NCBI RefSeq assembly: GCF_003576645.1
Contig: NC_044927.1
Span: 16,996,460-17,060,459 of the forward strand
DNA length: 64,000 nucleotides
Direction: 5' to 3'
Origin: Ipomoea triloba
Lineage: Eukaryota > Streptophyta > Magnoliopsida > Solanales > Convolvulaceae
Shown here: positions 57,767 through 64,000 of the stretch, piece after piece
How the letters are laid out: each line of letters opens with the position of its first letter
Numbering within the stretch: the stretch's first letter is position 1
Translations under genes and position numbers: made by a program
The notes under the pieces: generated by a model
Database searches by the model: none
What the model was told of the DNA's origin: nothing
What the model saw: only the letters and a program-made list of their open reading frames with translations

Positions 57767-59569
57767 TGTTAGGAACATCATGTAATAGGTTTTGATGATA
57801 CCAACTGTTAAGTAAGAATCCCCAAGTCTCGATACATAGGCAAAACAATGTAAGTTCGATAAGTAAACTAAGAGCGAAAATACAACCGGGTAATTTGAGC
57901 TCAACTCGGGAAATATTTAAGCTTAAGGTAAACTTGTTTGAACAACTTAGAAGTTTTCGTGTTGTAAGCAAACAGATAGATCAGAAGCAGGCACGAGACA
58001 ACTCTGGAGGAATAAGGGTCTACGAGACATCAACTAAGTCTCGAGACACAAGCCAAGTTCGAGAGGTAAGGACCTCTCGATATACCTATCGAGTTCGAGA
58101 CGTAAAGAATATTCGAGAGATAGACCTCTCGATACATGGGATTGAAACATCAAGTGGTCGAGACATCTTTTATGGTCTCGATAAACCGGCACTTCTCCAA
58201 GAGGCTGAATGTTAGTCAACATGTGCAGATAAAATACTCTAAGTTTGGAGAAGAAGAATATCATGGAGATAAAATATTGAAGAGGTGCTGAGCGGGAGGT
58301 TTCAAAATGGACGGAAGTGGATGACACGTCAGACCTCCACCACAAACGGTCAAGAAGTGCACCAATCCTGAAGTGGTCAGATTCCCCAAACAAGGAATGA
58401 TGGGAACATAAAAAGAGTAACTTTATCCAAAAGAAGCAAGTGAAGCATGAACTCAAGAAAGTGGAATATGGAATATTCACTACAAAACAAAAGGCTCAAG
58501 TTACAAGACCACTACTCCATGAAAAATGCTGAAATTGTGCAAAGACCCATGTTCGGCGTGGGAGACCAATTTCAAACGGAATAGTTTTCCCTCCAACGGA
58601 ACTATTCTTCTACTCTCATATATAAGGACGTAAAGACACAGAAGAAACAAAGGTTGGTGAAAGAGGTCAAGAGGTTAACAAGAGGTGTCTGATAAAAACG
58701 TTCCAGTGCAAAGTGCTTAACTTGGAATATCATCCTGATATTCAATACAGGAGAGAACACATCTTAGTGTTCGAAGAGAGTTACAAAGCTAAACTGTCAT
58801 ACATCCAGAAGGTGACCAAAGCTGCTCTACATCAAAGTTGATTCAACGATAGCTTGTGGTCAGATTGGAGTCTGTTACACTCAACTGTGACAACCAAAAA
58901 CATCTTGCTTTGGATTAAGCAAGAGAGGTGGAGTAACCTGGCTGCTGTCCGAGCGAAAGAAACCTGAGGCTTGACGCGGGCTTGGTGATCAAAGGTCAAG
59001 TGCTCGAGAGGTGGAGTAACTGGAAGCGGGGAGAAAAACCTGAGGAGAGGCGGAGTAACCTGGCTGCTGTCCGAGCGAAAGAAACCTGAGGCTTGACGCG
59101 GGCTTGGTGATCAAAGGTCAAGTGCTCGAGAGGTGGAGTAACAAGAAGCGGGGCGAAAAACCTGAGGCTTGAGGCGGGCTTCGTGATCAAAGCTCAAGCG
59201 CTCGATATTGTACTAAAAAGGGAAGTTTTTAGTGCAATCCTTCCAGGGAGTTTCTGGAAGAAGAGTGGACGTAGGCGGGTTGGCCGAACCACTTAAAAAT
59301 CTCTCTTGCATTTACTTACTGTTTTTATCTCTCGCTAACCTCTCGATTGCACTGCATATAAACACACCTCTCGAACTAACTCAAACTCGTGCTAACTAAA
59401 AGGGGATAACATTTCCGCTGCGCATAAAACTTTGTCTTCACCTCGTGAGGTATCGAACCTAAACATCCTAAGTTCAATACACACGAGAGGTCGAAAAGAT
59501 TTGCAAAATCTTATACAAGTCTATTCCCCCCCCCCTCTAGACTTGTACCCCATCCCCTTGGGACCAACA
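57767..59569 (+). repeat. Copia LTR (5' LTR of copy 2, in the position of the 3' LTR of copy 1)
   Basis: 1803 bases, TGTTAGGAACATC to GGGACCAACA. A tandemly repeated GAGGTGGAGTAAC/CCTGAGGCTTGA unit lies at 58925-59200, and a pyrimidine run CCCCCCCCCCTCTAG near the end. The same LTR stands alone at 18295-19925. Confidence 0.9.
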
Positions 59570-59570
59570 A

Positions 59571-59583
59571 TTGGTATCAGAGC
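59571..59583 (+). other. Initiator-Met tRNA primer-binding site
   Basis: TTGGTATCAGAGC directly after the LTR, the standard plant Copia primer site. Confidence 0.9.
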
Positions 59584-59682
59584 AAGTTCTCTGATCGATA
59601 TAAACCTTTGTTTATATTGCCTAGAGATCCTTCTTTGAAAAATCTTCTTAAATATTTTCAAAGCACGAGATAATTTTTCAAT

Positions 59683-61920
59683 ATGGACAGCATGTTGTCG
59701 AGACATCTTCTCTTTGATCTTAGCAGGTTTGACGACTGGAAAACACGCATGCTTGCGTACTTATCAGCCCTCCATGATGAGATGGCCGAGGTTATAACTT
59801 CTGGACCAGTCAAGATCCTAATGGTTAATACTGCTGCAGTTCAAACCCAAGAAACACCAAAGTACATCCCAAAACCTAGGGAAGAATGGACCAGTGATGA
59901 TAGGAAGAGAAACAACCTGGACAATATTGCCAAGGATATTCTCTTCAGAGCTATAGACGAAACCATCTTCCCAAAAGTGAGGAAGTGCAAAACGGCAAAA
60001 GAGGTATGGGATACTTTGATGTTAATTGGTGAAGGTGACGAACAGGAAAAGGAAAACAAGCTCACCGTGGCCATGAAGAAGTTCGAAGACTTCAAGATGA
60101 AGCCAGGAGAGAGCATCGACAGCATGGAGTCTCGGTTCATGAAGCTCACAACCGAGATCAGTGACCTTGAAAAGGAGATCCCACAAAAGGAGCTGAACCT
60201 GAAGGTCTTACGTGGCCTCACTAAGGAGTGGGAAGTAAAGGTGATCACGATGAGAGATCACCGAGATCTGAAGGAAACCACAACAGACAAACTCTTCCGG
60301 GATCTCAAAGCCTTCGAGTTCGAGATGTTCCCAAGAGATGAGGACATTGTGGATCGACGAAACGTAGCACTTGTTGCTGAGCAACCATCCACATCTTCAA
60401 GGTCAGACTCTAATCCTATGAATGTTATGTCTGACGAACAGTTTGCTCTCTTTGTGAGAAAGTTCAGGAAATACATGAAGATGAACCAGGAGAGCAACAA
60501 AAGTTCACCTTCCTCCTCAAGAAGGAAAAATGAGAGATATCCATCCAGAAGGACGGAGGAGGAAAATCAGGGTCTATGCTACAACTGTAGAAGACCGGGA
60601 CATTTCAAGGCCGAATGCCCTTACCCACTAGTAAGCAAGCATCAGGGCCAAGAAGGCAAGGATTCCAAGAGAATAGAGGAATCCAGGGAGAAGCCAACAC
60701 AAGGTGGCTTCAAAGGATCATCAAAGACGTATCAGCGCAGGAAGGCGCTTGTTGCTGAAGAATTCGAGAGGACAATCGAGGAGTCCGAGACGTCGAGCTC
60801 CAGCGAAAGCAGCAGCAGCTCAGAGGATGAGAGGGGGCTCATCTGCTTATACACCGAGGAAGAGGAGAATCAATGCCTAATGGCCATTGACAACGAGGTA
60901 ACCTCTACTCCTACATCTCGCTGCTCTACTTCTACCTCTCGTTGTTCTTCATTTAAAAGCGATGAGGACCCCTTCGAGATGTTGGAATCGCTCAGAAGGA
61001 ACCTTAACATCGCCAATAGCACTCATGCTAGAGTGATGGATGAAAACAGCAAGCTAACTGCTGAAAGAGATATGCTTAAGAACGTCTCGAAAGAGAATTT
61101 GGAGCTGACTCTCAAAGTAAGTGAGTTAGAAGCCAAAGTAATCCTACTATCTGAAGAGTGCAAAGCTCGAGAGACGAGAGAGCTTAATCTTCGAAAGGTC
61201 ATAGCATCATACACTAATTCCTCCAAAGCTATGGAGAAAATGGTGGTTGATCACAGACCTACAAGTGATAGAACCGGTCTAGGGTTCCATCAAGACCATC
61301 TCTCGAGAGATAAACAGACCAATGGTTTGGGAACTTCAAGAAATGGAGGATCTCAACCCAAACCAAATAAAGGTCATAAAGGACCAACAGAAAAGACCAG
61401 AGTAGCTATTCATAAACCGTTCCTATACACCAGCAATGGAAAGTATAGGAAAGCTACGAAGAATGGCCGGGTAAACAATATCGAAAGATCACCTTGCTAT
61501 CTCTCGCAAGGCCATTCCAAGTACAAAAAGAGCTACACTCCATATAATGCACCTCAAGGCAAATATGGAAGGTCTGAGATCCACATAGTTAGGAACTCAC
61601 GGATGGAGAAAGGAAGACTCTATCCATCTAGTGAGAATTGGTCATCAAATCACAAGTTCTGGAAGAAACCTCACTTTCAGCAATTTCACATGACCAAACA
61701 GCGTATGAAAGGCATGGTGCATAAGCCGGTCGAAAAGTCTCTACCTAAGTTGATTTATGCACCAAAGAGGCCTAAAACCTTTGCTAGCATTCCTTATAAT
61801 TATCAAACGTACAATGGCTACATTGCGCCTAGGCCTGGAATAATGGGCACAAGGTATAAATGGATGCCTAAACTCACTAACCCACCAGGACCCAAAGTTT
61901 GGGTACCTAAACTTGCTTGA
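59683..61920 (+). CDS. Copia copy 2 gag
   Basis: 745 residues, complete, start ATG 59683 ([20 protein letters not shown], the usual Copia gag opening), 100 bases after the primer site. Gag core at about residues 50-210. Zinc knuckle [14 protein letters not shown] with C299, C302, H307 and C312. Ser-rich acidic stretch near 375-390. Coiled coil at about 440-515. Lys/Gly/Tyr-rich C-terminus repeating [13 protein letters not shown] and [16 protein letters not shown] phrases. Ends TGA at 61918-61920. The unusually long gag with coiled coil fits the SIRE lineage. Expected role: virus-like particle formation and RNA packaging in the cytoplasm. Confidence 0.9.
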   Translation: MDSMLSRHLLFDLSRFDDWKTRMLAYLSALHDEMAEVITSGPVKILMVNTAAVQTQETPKYIPKPREEWTSDDRKRNNLDNIAKDILFRAIDETIFPKVRKCKTAKEVWDTLMLIGEGDEQEKENKLTVAMKKFEDFKMKPGESIDSMESRFMKLTTEISDLEKEIPQKELNLKVLRGLTKEWEVKVITMRDHRDLKETTTDKLFRDLKAFEFEMFPRDEDIVDRRNVALVAEQPSTSSRSDSNPMNVMSDEQFALFVRKFRKYMKMNQESNKSSPSSSRRKNERYPSRRTEEENQGLCYNCRRPGHFKAECPYPLVSKHQGQEGKDSKRIEESREKPTQGGFKGSSKTYQRRKALVAEEFERTIEESETSSSSESSSSSEDERGLICLYTEEEENQCLMAIDNEVTSTPTSRCSTSTSRCSSFKSDEDPFEMLESLRRNLNIANSTHARVMDENSKLTAERDMLKNVSKENLELTLKVSELEAKVILLSEECKARETRELNLRKVIASYTNSSKAMEKMVVDHRPTSDRTGLGFHQDHLSRDKQTNGLGTSRNGGSQPKPNKGHKGPTEKTRVAIHKPFLYTSNGKYRKATKNGRVNNIERSPCYLSQGHSKYKKSYTPYNAPQGKYGRSEIHIVRNSRMEKGRLYPSSENWSSNHKFWKKPHFQQFHMTKQRMKGMVHKPVEKSLPKLIYAPKRPKTFASIPYNYQTYNGYIAPRPGIMGTRYKWMPKLTNPPGPKVWVPKLA

Positions 61921-63999
61921 TTTCCTTGCAGGACACCAGGGACGTGTGGTTCATTGACAGTGGATGTTCGAGACATATGACTGGAAATCTAACACTGCTT
62001 GAGAACATCCAACCTATCGAAGGTCCCTTGGTGACATTTGGCGACAACGAGAAGAAGGGGCGCACAAGAGCTGTTGGTGAAATCCAAAAGAATGAGCTGG
62101 TTATTAAAGGAGTGTCCTACGTTGAGGGGCTCAAGTTCAATCTCCTTAGTACAAGCCAGTTCTGTGACAAGGGCCACAAAGTTGTCTTCACCAAAAGCAA
62201 ATGTCAGATTATGAACGAGGAATCTCTCGAAGTCGTCTTGGAAGCAGCAAGGAAAGGAAACATGTACATAGTGGATTGGAGGTCTGCAAAACCATCCCTA
62301 TGTATGCTAGCAAGGAGCAAGGAAGATTTATGCTGGGATTGGCATAGTAAGCTTAGTCATCTGAACTTCAAGACTATCAACAAGCTTACTAAGAGGAACT
62401 TAGTGGAAGGACTGCCCAAAGTGACGTTTCGAAAGGATAAAATTTGTGAGGCATGTCAACGTTGCAAACAGATCAAATCCTCTTTCAAGAGCAAAGCCGA
62501 GACATCATCCACTAGACCATTAAGTCTTCTTCACATGGACTTATTTGGCCCAGTGGATCCACCCAGCATAAAGGGAAAGAAGTACACTCTTGTGGTAGTG
62601 GATGACTACACAAGATTCACTTGGACCGTGTTCTTAACCAAGAAAAGCGAGACAAAAATTGCCCTACCAAATCTCTTGAAACAAGTTCAAGTTGAAAAGG
62701 AAGTCTCGATACTAAAGATCCGGTCAGATCAAGGTGGAGAGTTCGTTAATCAAGTAATCGAGAGCTACTGCAACGAGAACGGAATTCATCATCAACTATC
62801 AGCTGCTCGAACACCTCAACAAAACGGGGTTGCTGAAAGAAGGAACAGAACTCTCAAAGAAGCCGCAAGGACCATGCTCTCGCAAGCCAACATATCACAA
62901 GGATTTTGGGCAGAAGCAATCAACACAGCGTGCTACACCCAAAATCGGTCCTTGATAGTAAAAGGAGTTGGAAAGACTCCATATGAGTTGTGGAATGGAA
63001 GAAAACCGAATGTAAGCCACTTCCACTCATTCGGGTGCAAATGCTATATTCACAACAATGGGAAGACTCAACGAAGAACTTTTGAAGAAAAGGCAGATGA
63101 TGGAGTATTTCTGGGATACTCATCGACAAGCAAAGCACTCAGAGTCTTCAACAAGCGGAGTTTGGTGGTTGAAGAGTCCATACATGTTACCTTTGATGAA
63201 AGGGCATCAACAGATCAACCATCAAAGACAACGGAAGCTGCTGAGGAAGATCAGCCAGAGTCTATCGAGAGATCAAACTTACCTCTCGAAGACAAGCAGT
63301 CGATAGTTCGAGACGTAGCAGAACTCCAGTCAGAATCAGATGATGAAGAGTCTACCAAGAAGAAAGCGCCTGACTCAGTTGATCAAAACCAGATCATAGA
63401 TGTTCAACCCATATCTCAACCTTCAATGGAAGTATCAACTGAGGAGCCGCAACCCGACCTAAGATGGCTGAGAAGTCACCCTGCTGATCAAGTGATCGGA
63501 GATGTACGTGACAGAGTTCGAACCAGATCAGCTTACAGAGAAAGCATGTTTGCTTGTTTTCTATCTCAAATAGAGCCTAAGGTGATCGATGAGGCTCTAA
63601 GCGACGCAGATTGGGTGCAAGCAATGCAAGAGGAACTTCATCAGTTCGAGAGGAACGACGTTTGGGAACTAGTTCCGAGACCTCATCATCAGAATGTCAT
63701 TGGTACAAAGTGGGTTTTCAGAAACAAGATGAATGAGGATGGAGTTATCGTTAGGAACAAGGCCAGACTTGTTGCCAAAGGCTACTGTCAGGAGGAAGGA
63801 ATAGATTTTGATGAAACCTTCGCTCCAGTGGCACGTCTCGAAGCCATACGCATCTTTCTCGCATATGCCGCCTTCAAAGACTTTAAGGTATATCAAATGG
63901 ATGCAAGAGCGCTTTTCTGAACGGACTTCTCGAAGAAGAGGTGTACGTTGAACAACCTCCGGGTTTCTTGAAGGACGTAGGAGCTGACAAAGTATACAA
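61917..63999 (+). pseudogene. Copia copy 2 pol (frameshifted, runs off the window)
   Basis: In the -1 frame relative to gag; open from 61911. Protease [12 protein letters not shown] (Asp near 61956), integrase zinc region (62335-62470), catalytic D (about 62532), D (about 62725) and E (about 62833), then the start of RT (VYQMD). Relative to copy 1 one T is missing at about 63904 (QMD then ARALF and stop instead of [11 protein letters not shown]), so RT is lost from the main frame. The frame of the lost part stays open to the window end, so the lesion may be recent. Confidence 0.85.
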
Positions 64000-64000
64000 G

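Overview
This is a eudicot nuclear genome window. The evidence is GT-AG introns in a plant-type nucleolar helicase, plant Copia and Ty3-gypsy elements, Stowaway/Tourist MITEs, tRNA-derived SINEs and AT-rich spacers. I cannot name the species; an asterid is a weak guess. It is gene-poor, heavily nested repeat DNA, as expected of pericentromeric sequence, and several N positions mark assembly joins.

Layout. 1-4000: 5' two-thirds of a DEAD-box helicase gene (RH13/DDX24-like) on the minus strand, broken by two stops and a frameshift and carrying a Copia remnant in an intron. 4361-12306: a long inverted-repeat (hAT-like) element whose left arm was split by LTR element 'A' (4414-10640, target duplication GGCCC). 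12459-17165: SINEs, two of them with tandemly amplified bodies, and a decayed LTR. 17516-23244: a solo LTR of about 4.1 kb (TSD CCTTC) that itself contains a Copia solo LTR (TSD ATGCA) and three SINE-like units. 23250-28260: MITEs, AT-rich spacer and one small probable protein gene (27896-28117, minus).

28722-46890 is a nest at least three, probably four, elements deep. Gypsy-like 'E' (minus) is probably split by Tat-like 'D' (minus). D is split by 'B' (plus, TSD ACATG), and the 3' LTR of B is split by 'C' (plus, TSD TGTTC). 46890-50790: foldback MITEs and AT-rich spacer. 50790-64000: two SIRE-type Copia copies in head-to-tail order around one LTR (57767-59569), the second running off the window.

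The most interesting content is in the non-autonomous elements A, B, C and D. They have a tRNA-Asp-type primer site (seen in A, B and D), no reverse transcriptase, and either a tyrosine/proline-rich low-complexity ORF (A, B) or only a short one (C). They also carry a recurrent set of RNA-fold-like modules. In the LTRs of A and C three hairpins keep their loops while paired stem bases change together. In the 3' interior a duplicated hairpin keeps its loop while its outer stem differs but stays complementary. A GAGGAC-loop hairpin followed by TTTAAGTGTGG occurs once inside each element and again next to the 3' LTR. A palindromic cassette lies upstream of the TATA box. Together these suggest parasitic elements mobilised in trans and carrying cis-acting RNA structures.
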